Of a stretch of 64,000 nt of DNA, positions 14,957 to 23,480 are shown piece by piece (within the stretch, counting starts at the first letter, position 1; every line of letters begins with the position of its first letter). The DNA lies in NCBI GenBank assembly GCA_018004935.1, contig JAGNBF010000009.1, positions 45,304 through 109,303 on the forward strand. The letters are read 5' to 3'. Both the position numbers and the translations under genes were made by a program. The notes under the pieces were generated by a model. That model worked only from the letters and a program-made list of their open reading frames with translations. It searched no databases and had not been told where the DNA came from. The stretch is from Chloroflexota bacterium (lineage in GTDB: Bacteria; Chloroflexota; Anaerolineae; Promineifilales; Promineifilaceae).

Positions 14957-16444
14957 ATGATGAAGGTTGAAGTATCGCGTGAAGATTTGTTGGCGTGTTT
15001 GGATTTAGTGAGTAAAGGAGTTAGCCCGCGCTCCACTCTGGCTATTCTGTCGTCAGTTTTGATCAAGGCGACAGCGGCGCAGGAAGGGTTTGCCAATGGA
15101 GTACTGGAGTTGACTACCACGAATCTGGAACTGGTCATTCGTCTGCCTATGTCAGCTACGGTGTTTACTCCAGGCGCGGCCGCGGTGCCGTTCCGGGTAC
15201 TGGTAGACACGTTGAAGGAGATCGGTGACGAAAAGGTGACGCTGGAACTGGATACCCTCCGGTTTAATGTGCGCTTTTCCACAGGTATCGCCTCGCTGAT
15301 TGCGCAGACGGCTGAGGAGTTCCCTCTGGTTCCTGTTCCCCCTGATGAGGAAATGGGTGTGCTTATGCCAGCAGTGAATATGTCGCGTCTGATTGCCCGG
15401 ACCACCTTTGCTGCCGCGAGTAAGGATGATCGCCCCATTCTGACTGGTGTTTTGATGGAGATTGGCACTGAAGCCAAGACCCTGCGCGGGGTAGCGACGG
15501 ATGGTTATCGGCTTTGCTTGGCTACGGAAACGGTGGGGTATGTGCCGGAATACGCTCCACGAGAAGCACTTCCATTGGCTCAGGCCGAGGGGGTTAACCT
15601 GATCAAGAAGGTGCAAACCACGCTAGCACAGGCAAACATCTTGACGGTTGAGGATGTGGTGAAGACTGGGCGGACTGGGTTGTTGGGAATCAAGGGGTTG
15701 GGCGAAAAGACGGTAGATCACCTGATTGGCGTCTGCCAAGCCATTATGGAGCGGCGGGGGACTCAGCGCACTACCTTCATTGTTCCGGCGAGTAGTCTGG
15801 ATGTTGTTGGTCGTATTATCAGCAAGATTGCATGTGAGCAAGTTGTGATGTATCAGTCGCGCCAGTTGACCTTTCAGATTGGGTCGGCGATGGTGTCTAC
15901 CCAATTTATTGAAGGCAATTTCCCGATGTATCAGCCGATTTTGCCCAACGAAAACCGGGCGGTGACGGAATTGCTGTTTGTCTGTGAGGCACTGCGCGGA
16001 GCACTGAAGTTGACGGATGTTCTGGCGAAGCACACCGGACACAGCGCTAAGGTGCGTGTGGGGGAGAAGGATGGGCAGACGGGGATTTTCCTCGCGGCCG
16101 CATCAGCCGAACATGGTGACAACAGTCAGTTTGTTCCGGCGGTGTTGACAGGCACCCGGATGGAGTTGGCGGTCAATAGCCAGTTTATCCGAGAAGGGTT
16201 GGCGGTGATGGGTGAAGATGTGATCATGCGTCTGTCTAGCTCGACTGAGCCAGTGGTTCTGCGCCCTGACAACAATTCCTCCTCTTTCCTCTACCTGGTG
16301 ATGCCGATGCAGTTTGGCAATGGCCAGTCGGATGCACCAGCGGCTCCATCCCAACCGGTCAGGCCCCAACCGGGCGAGGCCCAGCCAGTTGAAGAAGTGG
16401 CTACAACAGAGGCCGAAGCGATGGCGGTTGATGATGCTGAGTAG
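14957..16444 (+). CDS. dnaN: DNA polymerase III sliding clamp with HhH insertion
   Basis: This 495-residue protein follows bacterial DnaN through three domains. Landmarks are SREDLLACLDLVSKGV at the start, FPLVPVP near 125, VATDGYRLCLATET near 180, FIEGNFPMYQPILP near 325, and SSSFLYLVMPMQF near 445. Between DGYRL and the next strand (RTTFIVPASS) a normal clamp has 10-15 residues. Here about 80 are present, and residues 205-268 form a helix-hairpin-helix-like domain (LLGIKGLGEKTVDHL) similar to those in RNA polymerase alpha C-terminal or DNA-binding HhH proteins. A Pro/Glu-rich tail of about 45 residues is also extra. Usual DnaN length is about 370. ATG 14957 has AAGGAG ahead. The phage therefore encodes its own clamp, with an added probable DNA- or protein-binding module. 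Confidence 0.85.
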   Translation: MMKVEVSREDLLACLDLVSKGVSPRSTLAILSSVLIKATAAQEGFANGVLELTTTNLELVIRLPMSATVFTPGAAAVPFRVLVDTLKEIGDEKVTLELDTLRFNVRFSTGIASLIAQTAEEFPLVPVPPDEEMGVLMPAVNMSRLIARTTFAAASKDDRPILTGVLMEIGTEAKTLRGVATDGYRLCLATETVGYVPEYAPREALPLAQAEGVNLIKKVQTTLAQANILTVEDVVKTGRTGLLGIKGLGEKTVDHLIGVCQAIMERRGTQRTTFIVPASSLDVVGRIISKIACEQVVMYQSRQLTFQIGSAMVSTQFIEGNFPMYQPILPNENRAVTELLFVCEALRGALKLTDVLAKHTGHSAKVRVGEKDGQTGIFLAAASAEHGDNSQFVPAVLTGTRMELAVNSQFIREGLAVMGEDVIMRLSSSTEPVVLRPDNNSSSFLYLVMPMQFGNGQSDAPAAPSQPVRPQPGEAQPVEEVATTEAEAMAVDDAE

Positions 16445-16475
16445 ACAGTAGGTAAGTAGGTAGAAGGTAGAAGTG

Positions 16476-16504
16476 AGGTGCGGTAGGCGGGGAGTCTACC
16501 GCAC
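16476..16504 (+). other. Inverted repeat after the clamp gene
   Basis: GTGCGGTAG and CTACCGCAC form a 9-bp stem around GCGGGGAGT. No T-run follows, so it may protect mRNA or pause polymerase, not terminate. Confidence 0.5.
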
Positions 16505-16520
16505 CCAAAGGGGTAGCGTG

Positions 16521-16709
16521 ATGGATGAAAAGGAACAGGCTTTTCAGGAATGGATGGCTGAAGTTGATGAGGTTGTGGGTGAAACTATTGGGCTGACAAC
16601 CGCTGATTTGCCGGACTGCTTATGGCGCGATTGGTTTGATAGCGGGAGGCCGCCCCAGGCCGCGGCCGCGCAAGCCCTGGAAGATGCCGGGTTCAGCCCG
16701 GAGTGGTAG
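16521..16709 (+). CDS. DUF5419-like small protein
   Basis: This 62-residue protein has the DUF5419-type pattern: FQEWMAEVDEVVGETIGL, then TADLPDCLWRDWFDSGRPPQ AAA. Family members are small phage or plasmid proteins of unknown role. GGGGTAGCG precedes the start. GCGGCCGC at 16662 encodes AAA. Confidence 0.6.
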   Translation: MDEKEQAFQEWMAEVDEVVGETIGLTTADLPDCLWRDWFDSGRPPQAAAAQALEDAGFSPEW

Positions 16710-16723
16710 GGAACAACCAGTTG

Positions 16724-16806
16724 AAAACCAGAGGTAAACCTGAAGCGTAATCATTGGGCGTTCCCCAGTCCTGCGGTATAATTAAGTATTATAAAATACT
16801 ACTTAA
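16724..16806 (+). promoter_or_regulatory. Promoter and operator for the 16829 operon
   Basis: The elements are AAAACCAG (16724), TGGGCG (16755), a 16-bp spacer and TATAAT (16777). The operator at 16782-16806 has arms TTAAGTATTAT and ATACTACTTAA with one mismatch. Here the AAAACCAG box is 23 bp from the -35, against 12-13 bp elsewhere. The extra 11 bp is one helical turn. Confidence 0.75.
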
Positions 16807-16828
16807 TAACCCAAACAAGGAGCAGACA

Positions 16829-17089
16829 ATGAACAGTTTCACGTCGGAAGAATTGTACGAAATCCAGGAAAGGCTAGAGAAGATTCAGCGCAAGATGTTG
16901 AAGCAGATTGGCAAACTGGAAGAAGTGATTGACCAGTTAGGCGATGAGAATTCCAGAGCGTACATCCTGGATCACCTGAAGATTTTGGTCAGCGATAACC
17001 ATTCATTCCTCACTCGTGACCGGTCAATCTCGGACATGATTAACAGTTTGCAGGAGTACGAGGAAGGCCATTACGACGAGGAAGAGTAG
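16829..17089 (+). CDS. Small coiled-coil-like protein
   Basis: This 86-residue, highly helical protein (YEIQERLEKIQRKMLKQIGK) has an acidic EEYEEGHYDEEE-type tail. It is the first gene after an operator promoter, with AAGGAGCAG before the ATG. It may be a DNA mimic or adaptor. No family recognised. Confidence 0.5.
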   Translation: MNSFTSEELYEIQERLEKIQRKMLKQIGKLEEVIDQLGDENSRAYILDHLKILVSDNHSFLTRDRSISDMINSLQEYEEGHYDEEE

Positions 17090-17151
17090 GTGTTAGTGGG
17101 GTGGGGAGCCTCACTAGTAACCAGAGTCAGTAACCAGTAAGGAGAAAGATC

Positions 17152-17472
17152 ATGGGAAAGCAAGCGGTGGTAGGGCATAAAGTATTTGTTGAGCCGGACG
17201 GCGTGAATGTGGAAGTTGATGTGGATGTGCGGGAACCGATTACGGTATCTGTTGGCGAGTTTCGCGGCCGTACTAACCTGAACATCCGTCATTGGTATCA
17301 ACGGGAGGATGGGCGGTTCGCACGGACGCAGAAGGGCGTCGTTATCCCCTTCGATGAGCGGGGGGCGTTCCTGGCGGCCGCGGTGGATGCGGTGAACCTG
17401 GCAACGAAGGATGGGACGCAGGTGCGACTGGTGGTGGTGCAGGCGGATGGCACGGCGCAAGAGTTGATGTAG
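17152..17472 (+). CDS. PC4/YdbC-like ssDNA-binding protein
   Basis: The middle of this 106-residue protein has the PC4-type core: LNIRHWYQREDGRFART, then QKGVVIPFDERGAFLAAAV. YdbC/PC4 proteins are dimers that bind single-stranded DNA, and phage versions support replication or late transcription. The N-terminal 40 residues are acidic and strand-rich. AAGGAG precedes the start. Confidence 0.55.
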   Translation: MGKQAVVGHKVFVEPDGVNVEVDVDVREPITVSVGEFRGRTNLNIRHWYQREDGRFARTQKGVVIPFDERGAFLAAAVDAVNLATKDGTQVRLVVVQADGTAQELM

Positions 17473-17501
17473 ATAGGGTGGGGGAGCCAGCGAGGTGAAC
17501 A

Positions 17502-18011
17502 ATGGTTGAGTTGACATGGCGGGTGACGAATGATGATGGCCTGTGTTGGCATTGGCCCACGCGTGAACAGGCTGAGGCACAGGTGGCATTGTGGGAGAGC
17601 CAGGGGGATCGGGGATTTATTACCCCTGTCTTTCGTCGGGACGGGATCGAATTGACGGATGAGGGGTTAGCGGAGTGGATCGCGGCCGCGAACAAGGCCT
17701 TGACCATTCAAGCGGGAACAGTAGAGGCAGAGCCATTTGCTCGCCCCAGCATAACCATTGATAACGGGGGCAATGGTGCGGCCGCGTTTACTGATTCCTT
17801 TTTACGCAATGGTTATGTCATAACGACGGCTCTAGTCGTGGAGCAGTATTCCCCAGGTGCGGAAGTTACCCTGAGTATCTTGAACAGCCGCCAGACATTG
17901 GCGACCGGGTTTATTCGCATCCATTCGGAAACACTGATCCGGCTGGCCGAGAAAGTTGTGGCGAATCGGGCTTTGTTTTTGAGTTCGCCAAAGGAAGGTA
18001 ACGATGGATGA
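17502..18011 (+). CDS. Hypothetical protein
   Basis: I do not recognise this 169-residue protein. It has three segments: an N-terminal RVTNDDGLCWHWPTREQAEA, a middle with two GCGGCCGC-encoded AAA runs, and a beta-rich end. The stop overlaps the next start. Confidence 0.5.
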   Translation: MVELTWRVTNDDGLCWHWPTREQAEAQVALWESQGDRGFITPVFRRDGIELTDEGLAEWIAAANKALTIQAGTVEAEPFARPSITIDNGGNGAAAFTDSFLRNGYVITTALVVEQYSPGAEVTLSILNSRQTLATGFIRIHSETLIRLAEKVVANRALFLSSPKEGNDG

Positions 18012-18264
18012 GGAAAAGGTGATCAAGTTCCGCTACCTGGACATTGATGCCGAGATGGCGGTCTGGCCGGTGGGGAACGAGATCAAGGACAAGGCATTGG
18101 GTTGCCTGGGTATCCAGCGTCAGCCCGACGAAACACCTCTCCGGGCCTGGGTGTTGGCGATGTGCCGGGAGAATGGGCTACCGGAGAAAGTCCCGGCTTA
18201 CGAGATCGGTGATGCCGCGATGGAGCATTTAGATGTGCGGCGTTTTATGTGGTGGCTGGCGTAA
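18004..18264 (+). CDS. Hypothetical protein
   Basis: This 86-residue protein of unknown function has a DETPLRAWVLAMCRENGL helix. It is translationally coupled to the gene before it. GCGGCCGC at 18270 lies between its stop and the next start. Confidence 0.45.
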   Translation: MDEEKVIKFRYLDIDAEMAVWPVGNEIKDKALGCLGIQRQPDETPLRAWVLAMCRENGLPEKVPAYEIGDAAMEHLDVRRFMWWLA

Positions 18265-18293
18265 GGTACGCGGCCGCAGATGAGGAAAGAACT

Positions 18294-19316
18294 ATGTTTG
18301 CACACAGTGCGACGATCAATTATGACGATGGCTGGATACGCTTCGAGCCTGGGTATCGCCTGGACAAAGAGGAGTATGCGGCGGTGACAAAAGCCGGGTT
18401 GAACTGGAAACGGGCAGAGCAATGTTTTGTGGCTCCCTGGGCACCGACTATTGAGGACTTCTTGCGCCAGGAGTTCAGCGTAGCCCTGGAACCAGACAAC
18501 ACCGACCTGCTGGCAGTAGCGCGAGGTCGGGCGGCTTATTACCAGCAGTATAGCGATAACGCGGCCGCACGAAGTCAGTCGGCACGGAAGTCGGCTGATG
18601 CCCTGAGTGAACGCTTCGCCTTCGGTCAGCCGATTTTGGTGGGGCATCACAGCGAGAAGGGGGCACGGCGCGACAAGGAACGTATTGCCGCCAACATGGA
18701 TAAGGCAATTGCGGAAGGCAAGAAGGCGGCCAAATGGGATGACCGGGCACAAGCGACATTGAGCCATGCGGCCGCGAGGTATACAGCCATTGCCCTGGCG
18801 CGGCGGATTGAGAAGTTGCAGGCTGATATGCGTGGTCATCAGCGGACGATCCAGCAGTTTGACGATATTGAAACCGTGCGGCAGAAGGCTCCCAAACTGG
18901 CTGACAAACTGATGGAGACCTTTTTCTTTGCCAGTATGACCCCCGAGCAAATGGCCGCCAGTCGCGTCTTTCATGAGCGATGGATTGCCTTCCTGCAAGC
19001 CCGGCTTGATGTGGCCCAAGCTCTGTATGACGAGAGCGAGGGGCTGGCGAAGGACAAGGAATTGCCGCTGGAAATTGGGGGAGCGGTTGAGCATCGCGGC
19101 CGCTATTGGTATCCGGTTACGCGGGTGAATCAAAAGAGTGTGACCGTCTCTCACTGGTTGGGTGTGTTGGCTTACAAGATTCCTCTGACCGACATCACGG
19201 CCGCGAAGGGCAGAGAGGAGTGGGAACAGACGCCCAAGCGGTTGGCCGGGGGCATTGGCTATCTGGTCATTGAACCAGTTAAGGAAAAGGGGAATGACCA
19301 TCCAGTTCAAGAGTAA
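18294..19316 (+). CDS. DUF3560-family protein
   Basis: This 340-residue protein fits DUF3560: a start with INYDDGWIRFEPGYRL, a central FGQPILVGHHSEKGARRDKE motif and a long helical region (MDKAIAEGKKAAKWDDRAQA). Family members are widespread on plasmids and phages, and their role is unknown. The start was chosen at ATG 18294 with TGAGGAAAG ahead, 24 nt after GCGGCCGC. The 3' end overlaps the methyltransferase-like gene by 23 bases. Confidence 0.75.
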   Translation: MFAHSATINYDDGWIRFEPGYRLDKEEYAAVTKAGLNWKRAEQCFVAPWAPTIEDFLRQEFSVALEPDNTDLLAVARGRAAYYQQYSDNAAARSQSARKSADALSERFAFGQPILVGHHSEKGARRDKERIAANMDKAIAEGKKAAKWDDRAQATLSHAAARYTAIALARRIEKLQADMRGHQRTIQQFDDIETVRQKAPKLADKLMETFFFASMTPEQMAASRVFHERWIAFLQARLDVAQALYDESEGLAKDKELPLEIGGAVEHRGRYWYPVTRVNQKSVTVSHWLGVLAYKIPLTDITAAKGREEWEQTPKRLAGGIGYLVIEPVKEKGNDHPVQE

Positions 19317-20406
19317 AGCTAAGAAGAAACCGGTAGAGAAAAAGGGTCAGGCTGAAAAGCCTGCCTCTTTTGTTTCTGGGGCAAAGGTGAAACCGCACAC
19401 GTTGCCTGATGGTCGGAGTGCCTATTCGCCGTTTCCTGATATGCGGAAGAAGGCGATCGTTGATTGCCTGGAGAAAGTGACAGCCAGCGGCCGCAGACCC
19501 AGCCAGGTGTTTGATGATTGGGTTGATCTGTGCGTGGCGACGATAAGTGCAATTCCTGATCATCTCCAGGCGTGGCTTGAAAAAAGACCATTTGAGGATA
19601 CGCTGGAAACAAAGAAACTGTTCGAGCGGTTGCGCCTGATTTACCAGACAAAGCATTTTGAATTGTTCTCTGAGGCATTCGCTACCTTGTTGACTGTGCC
19701 AGACAGTATTGGCTACTGCGATATTGTCGGTGAGATTTACATGGATTGGGGTTCGCCGGGGCGGGGCCTGGGCCAGTTCTTCACGCCCTGGTCCATCACG
19801 CAGATGATGGCGAAGATGGTGACGGGGAACATGACCGAGGAGATCAATGCCAATGTCAAGAAGGCGATTTATGGAAATCCTCTGGCTGAGGCCATGTTGA
19901 TGGCGAGTTATGCCATTGATGATCCGGCAATGGCTGAGGCGTGGTTTATTGGTCGGCTTCTGCCTACGGTTTGGGATGATGTAGAGAAGATCAAGGTCAA
20001 CGATCCAGCTTGTGGGTCAGGCATCATGTTTCTGGCGCAGGCGGCGGAGCTTCCCTGGTGGCAGGTGAAGATGGGGCTGGTCCAGTATTACGGCCAGGAC
20101 ATTGACCGGACGTGTGTACAGATGGCCCTGTTGAATAGTCGGTTGTATGGGCTGAATGGGTTCTACGCGCCCTGGATTGTGATGGAGATGGAACGTAGGT
20201 TAAGAGGGCCGTTAGTCGTTGGCGGTGAGCCGTTGGCAGAAGAAGAACGCAGTGAACCGATAGCAGTAGATAGTGAGCCGGAACCACCACCGGCAAAACC
20301 TGCGAGCGAAGAGAGGCAGATGTTTCAGGATGCGGCAGCGATGTTCATGCCGCCTATGCCCAAAGGGAAGGGTCAGCAATTGAGCCTGTTGGACATGATG
20401 AAGTAA
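19294..20406 (+). CDS. N-6 DNA methylase-like protein with clamp-binding tail
   Basis: This 370-residue protein carries HsdM-type N6-adenine methyltransferase signs: GLGQFFTPWSITQMMAKMV, the SAM motif VNDPACGSGIMFLAQA, and YYGQDIDRTCVQMALLN. A NPPY/NPPF catalytic motif is not visible after these, so activity is uncertain. Many phage relatives look similarly shortened. The N-terminus is Lys-rich. The tail is low-complexity and ends GQQLSLLDMMK, matching the beta-clamp-binding consensus QL(S/D)LF closely. That suggests it rides on the phage clamp encoded at 14957. GGAAAAGGGGA precedes the ATG. Confidence 0.65.
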   Translation: MTIQFKSKAKKKPVEKKGQAEKPASFVSGAKVKPHTLPDGRSAYSPFPDMRKKAIVDCLEKVTASGRRPSQVFDDWVDLCVATISAIPDHLQAWLEKRPFEDTLETKKLFERLRLIYQTKHFELFSEAFATLLTVPDSIGYCDIVGEIYMDWGSPGRGLGQFFTPWSITQMMAKMVTGNMTEEINANVKKAIYGNPLAEAMLMASYAIDDPAMAEAWFIGRLLPTVWDDVEKIKVNDPACGSGIMFLAQAAELPWWQVKMGLVQYYGQDIDRTCVQMALLNSRLYGLNGFYAPWIVMEMERRLRGPLVVGGEPLAEEERSEPIAVDSEPEPPPAKPASEERQMFQDAAAMFMPPMPKGKGQQLSLLDMMK

Positions 20407-20665
20407 ATAGTACCGATGAGGGTTGGGAGAAAATGAACGCCCAGGTGCGGTTTGGTTTGCCCGCAAACGAGAAAGTAAACAGGCGTAACGCGGCCGCATT
20501 TGCCCGTACCTGCTTAAGACCATCAAATCACCCTGTCCCCTGTTGAAAAATAAGAAACGAATGTTTGCCCCGGCATGAAACCATTCCATCACAAACATCG
20601 TCCCGAAGCGTACAAGAGCGTTTCGGGGTGCTCATGGCATGACCGGTCGCGGCCGCAATGCAAAC
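20407..20665 (+). repeat. Long intergenic repeat, copy 2 of 4
   Basis: Copy 2 includes AAAATGAACGCC (20434), GGCGTAACGCGGCCGCATTT (20482), GACCATCAAATCACCCTG, AAGAAACGAATGTTTGCCCC, TCCATCACAAACATCG and a hairpin CCCGAAGCG..CGTTTCGGGG. A second GCGGCCGC (20649) closes it. No gene is visible in the 379 bp. Confidence 0.7.
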
Positions 20666-20685
20666 GGGCTGTATTGGGTGGTGCA

Positions 20686-20755
20686 AAAACCAGAGGTCAA
20701 ATCATTGGACGTACCAGCCCAGTGTGGTAAAATAAAGTACGATTAAATAATACTT
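20686..20755 (+). promoter_or_regulatory. Promoter and operator for the 20786 operon
   Basis: The elements are AAAACCAG (20686), TGGACG (20706), a 16-bp spacer and TAAAAT (20728). The operator at 20735-20755 has arms AAGTACGATT and AATAATACTT around A, with two mismatches. Confidence 0.7.
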
Positions 20756-20785
20756 ATTTAATCAATTTACCACAGGAGGTACATC

Positions 20786-20944
20786 ATGAATTTAGAACAA
20801 TTACAAGAGTTGGCTACCTTATTACAACGAGCGACCGGTTTATTGATGGAAGCTGGTCAAGAAGGTACTGACCGGTTCACCCAGTTGCTAGAAATGATGG
20901 ATGAAGTAGAAACCGAAATCACCATCGCTGGTTCTCAAGAGTAG
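20786..20944 (+). CDS. 52-residue helical protein
   Basis: CACAGGAGG precedes the ATG. The product is acidic and helical (MNLEQLQELATLLQRATGLL). It is again a very small first gene after an operator promoter. Function unknown. Confidence 0.5.
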   Translation: MNLEQLQELATLLQRATGLLMEAGQEGTDRFTQLLEMMDEVETEITIAGSQE

Positions 20945-20996
20945 TTAGCAGAGAGGGGTAGGAAACTACCCCTCATTCATTTGTAGGGGGTATCAC

Positions 20997-21434
20997 ATGG
21001 GACAGGTAGGCGTAGCAGTTATGACCATTCAAAAGGGGGCGTGGGTTCAGACAGGGAAGTCGCTGGTTCAATCAGTGAAGAATCCTGACCGACGGCGGCG
21101 GCGCAACCCGGTGGAGACAAAGGGCGGGATGATGTTCTTCGTCCCGGTCAGCACAGAAGGCGGGATTGCTCAGGTTGACAACAGTCAGCGTAACTTCAGC
21201 GCCGACCTGACCACCGCCATCAGCCGATGTTCCAGCATGGCGGGGCGTATCCCCTTTTGGTCTGGCCGGATGTTGGTCCAGGTAGCAGCCCAGATGAAGG
21301 GCGGAGCCAAGTGTGTGGTTATCAAGGTAGGGAAGGTGCAAATCGCTTTTGTCCGCAACCAGTTCACACTGACGCATTGGAAGATGAACTGGAATGATCT
21401 GGACTGGTCGCAGATGTTGAGCCAGGTCAATTAG
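20997..21434 (+). CDS. Hypothetical protein
   Basis: I do not recognise this 145-residue basic protein, which has an NPDRRRRRNP stretch and a strand-rich second half. GTAGGGGG precedes ATG 20997. It may bind nucleic acid. Confidence 0.5.
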   Translation: MGQVGVAVMTIQKGAWVQTGKSLVQSVKNPDRRRRRNPVETKGGMMFFVPVSTEGGIAQVDNSQRNFSADLTTAISRCSSMAGRIPFWSGRMLVQVAAQMKGGAKCVVIKVGKVQIAFVRNQFTLTHWKMNWNDLDWSQMLSQVN

Positions 21435-21439
21435 TATCT

Positions 21440-21470
21440 TGTCACCAATTAAGTATTATATTATTCTACT
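21440..21470 (+). promoter_or_regulatory. Operator-type site before the ParB-like gene
   Basis: The dyad AGTATTATATTATTCTACT (21452-21470) lies directly upstream of the Shine-Dalgarno. TTGTCA at 21440 with TTATTC 16 bp later could form a promoter. It lacks the AAAACCAG box. Confidence 0.5.
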
Positions 21471-21483
21471 AAAAGGAGTTCGT

Positions 21484-22440
21484 ATGCAAGACAGTGGAGA
21501 TCAGATAGTCAAGTTGCCAGAGGGTCAACTGTTCTTCTCGGAAGACGTGCAGAACGACCGCACGGTTTACGATGAGGCACGGCTTGAGGAACTGGCAAAG
21601 TCCATAGACAACCAAGGCTTGCAGTATCCGCCCATTGTGCGGCCGCGCCCCAACGGTCGCTATGAGGTGGTAGCAGGACACCGACGCACCCTCGCCTGTC
21701 GTCGCCTGGGCTGGAAGGAGATACCGGTGATTATCCGCGAGCTGACAGACGAGCAGGCCGAGGAGATCATGCTGGTGGAGAACACAGGGCGGGTAGACCT
21801 CGACCCGATGGATGAGGCCAACGCTTTTGCCCGGCGCATGGAGCGGTACGGATGGGACGCGGCCGCGACTGCGGAAAAGTCTGGTAAGGCAAAGTTGATT
21901 GTAGAGCGGCGCTTACTTCTCCGCGACCTGATTCCAGAGTTACAGGTGTTGGTGCGATCCGGGCAGTTGCCGGTGACAACGCGGCCGCGCCAGGCCAAGC
22001 AGCACGCGGAATTGGTCGCGGAGTTGGACCCCTTCCGGCAGCGGCAGGCGATGAAGGTGATCTCCGATGGGACGCCCATGAGCCTGGGCAGCTTCCGTAC
22101 CTTCTGCGCCAAGCTCAAGGCAGAACAGGATCAGAACGCCCTCATTGACCTGACTGAGTTGTTCCGGGTGCAAATCGTTGAGGAGCAAAAGCCGTTAGGC
22201 GGCCGTGAGGCTGATGTAAGCCACCTGCGCAACCCGGAGAGCCTGCCCCCTGTGCGCTTCGAGAATGACTGGACGAGCGGAGAGGTTATCTCTGGCTATA
22301 TCAGCGACTTGCAGGCAGAGGGGAAGGATAAGGAAGCGGCCGCAATTGAGAAGGTATACCGCGCCTTGATCTCCCGGAATTGGACGCAGTTGCCCCGGCC
22401 AGGCACTGAAGATAGGTGGGCAGGAGGGCGTGTGCAATAG
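21484..22440 (+). CDS. ParB/Srx-domain DNA-binding protein
   Basis: This 318-residue protein has a ParB N-terminal domain: LEELAKSIDNQGLQYPPIV, RPNGRYEVVAGHRRTLACRR LGW, and EIMLVENTGRVDLDPMDEA. A KorB/ParB-like HTH region follows. No ParA is visible nearby. It may act in partition of a plasmid-like prophage or as a nuclease-like regulator. AAAAGGAG precedes ATG 21484. Four GCGGCCGC sites lie inside. Confidence 0.8.
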   Translation: MQDSGDQIVKLPEGQLFFSEDVQNDRTVYDEARLEELAKSIDNQGLQYPPIVRPRPNGRYEVVAGHRRTLACRRLGWKEIPVIIRELTDEQAEEIMLVENTGRVDLDPMDEANAFARRMERYGWDAAATAEKSGKAKLIVERRLLLRDLIPELQVLVRSGQLPVTTRPRQAKQHAELVAELDPFRQRQAMKVISDGTPMSLGSFRTFCAKLKAEQDQNALIDLTELFRVQIVEEQKPLGGREADVSHLRNPESLPPVRFENDWTSGEVISGYISDLQAEGKDKEAAAIEKVYRALISRNWTQLPRPGTEDRWAGGRVQ

Positions 22441-22487
22441 CGGGTAGGGGGAGCCGCTTTTTATCCATCTTTAGCATCGAGGAAACT

Positions 22488-23477
22488 ATGACACAAGAAA
22501 TCAAGTGGGATCATCGAAAAGCCGTTAGTGCGCTGCACAAAGCTCTACGGCGCGGCGATGAAAAGACGGCGCAGTTCGCGGCCGCGTATCTGCTCCGGTA
22601 TGACCTGGGGGCGCAAGGGGCGTGGCGGCGCATCCTGGCTTTTCCGGCTGAGGATATGGCGGGAGAGGGAGCGCAAGTTGTGGCCCGGAATTACCTGGCC
22701 TGGAAAGATGCCCGGTGTGATGAGATTGCCTTCCTCACCATTCACCATTTGTGTGAGTTGGTGAGGATGAAAGGGCAATTAGACCGGTCGGCTGATGAGT
22801 TTAAGTGTGCGGCGTTGGCGTGGTGCCAAGGGTTGCGCCAGCCTTTGCCGGTAATGGTGGGTAAGTGGAAAGGTGAGGTGATGCCGGAAATGCGCTATGT
22901 GGGCGAGTTCGCGGCCGCGGCTACCTTCATTTATCGGGCGATGAAAGAAGGGCAACTGGAAGATGCCGCGCACGTTTCGGCCTGGCTCTTCGAGTTTGCG
23001 GCTAAGGGCGGGGAGCGCAAGAAGATGACACGGCTGGCGGCATGGCGGCCGCTGCTCCACTTCACCTACCGCGAATGTTTAGGGCGAGATCACGGCCGCG
23101 TCAGTGCTTTGTACACCTGTTACCAGCATGGGTACGAGCAAGACAACTGGTTCGCGGCGTTGTTACACCTCTGGGGTTTGTACGAGCCAGCCGAAGCCAC
23201 CTATTGGGAGCAGGAGCAGTTGGCGGTTGGCGCAACCTGGCGGGAGGCGGTGGAGATGGTTCGCTCCGGCAACCATCCCGCCGTCCCTGCTGAGGCGTTG
23301 GATGTTCATACCGGGCACGGCACGCTGGATGAGTGGTGGGCGATGGTGAATGCACTGGCCCCAGCCTCACCCTGGCGCGAGGATGCCGTGAAGTTAGTCT
23401 GGCCGCTGAGCGCAGCCGATCCGCCCCATCGAAATGGCGACCATGCGCCCAAGCAACCAGCCCTGATTGGAGACTAA
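22488..23477 (+). CDS. RarA/clamp-loader-collar-like protein
   Basis: The first 60 residues (HRKAVSALHKALRRGDEKTA, AAYLLRYD, RRILAFPAEDMA) recall the C-terminal tetramerisation/collar domain of RarA (MgsA) and clamp loaders (pattern SAxHKSxRGxD.. RRLxxxAsEDIG). No Walker motifs are present, so it is not an ATPase. Total length is 329 residues. In a genome that encodes its own clamp, a partner or decoy for the host clamp loader is plausible, but this is inference. GAGGAAACT precedes ATG 22488. Four GCGGCCGC sites fall in it. Confidence 0.5.
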   Translation: MTQEIKWDHRKAVSALHKALRRGDEKTAQFAAAYLLRYDLGAQGAWRRILAFPAEDMAGEGAQVVARNYLAWKDARCDEIAFLTIHHLCELVRMKGQLDRSADEFKCAALAWCQGLRQPLPVMVGKWKGEVMPEMRYVGEFAAAATFIYRAMKEGQLEDAAHVSAWLFEFAAKGGERKKMTRLAAWRPLLHFTYRECLGRDHGRVSALYTCYQHGYEQDNWFAALLHLWGLYEPAEATYWEQEQLAVGATWREAVEMVRSGNHPAVPAEALDVHTGHGTLDEWWAMVNALAPASPWREDAVKLVWPLSAADPPHRNGDHAPKQPALIGD

Positions 23478-23480
23478 GCG

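Noticed and set aside
18198..19310. Minus-strand open frame of about 370 codons
   Set aside because: It lies exactly opposite the DUF3560 gene, has no recognisable motif and runs against the operon direction. It is explained by codon bias on the plus strand.
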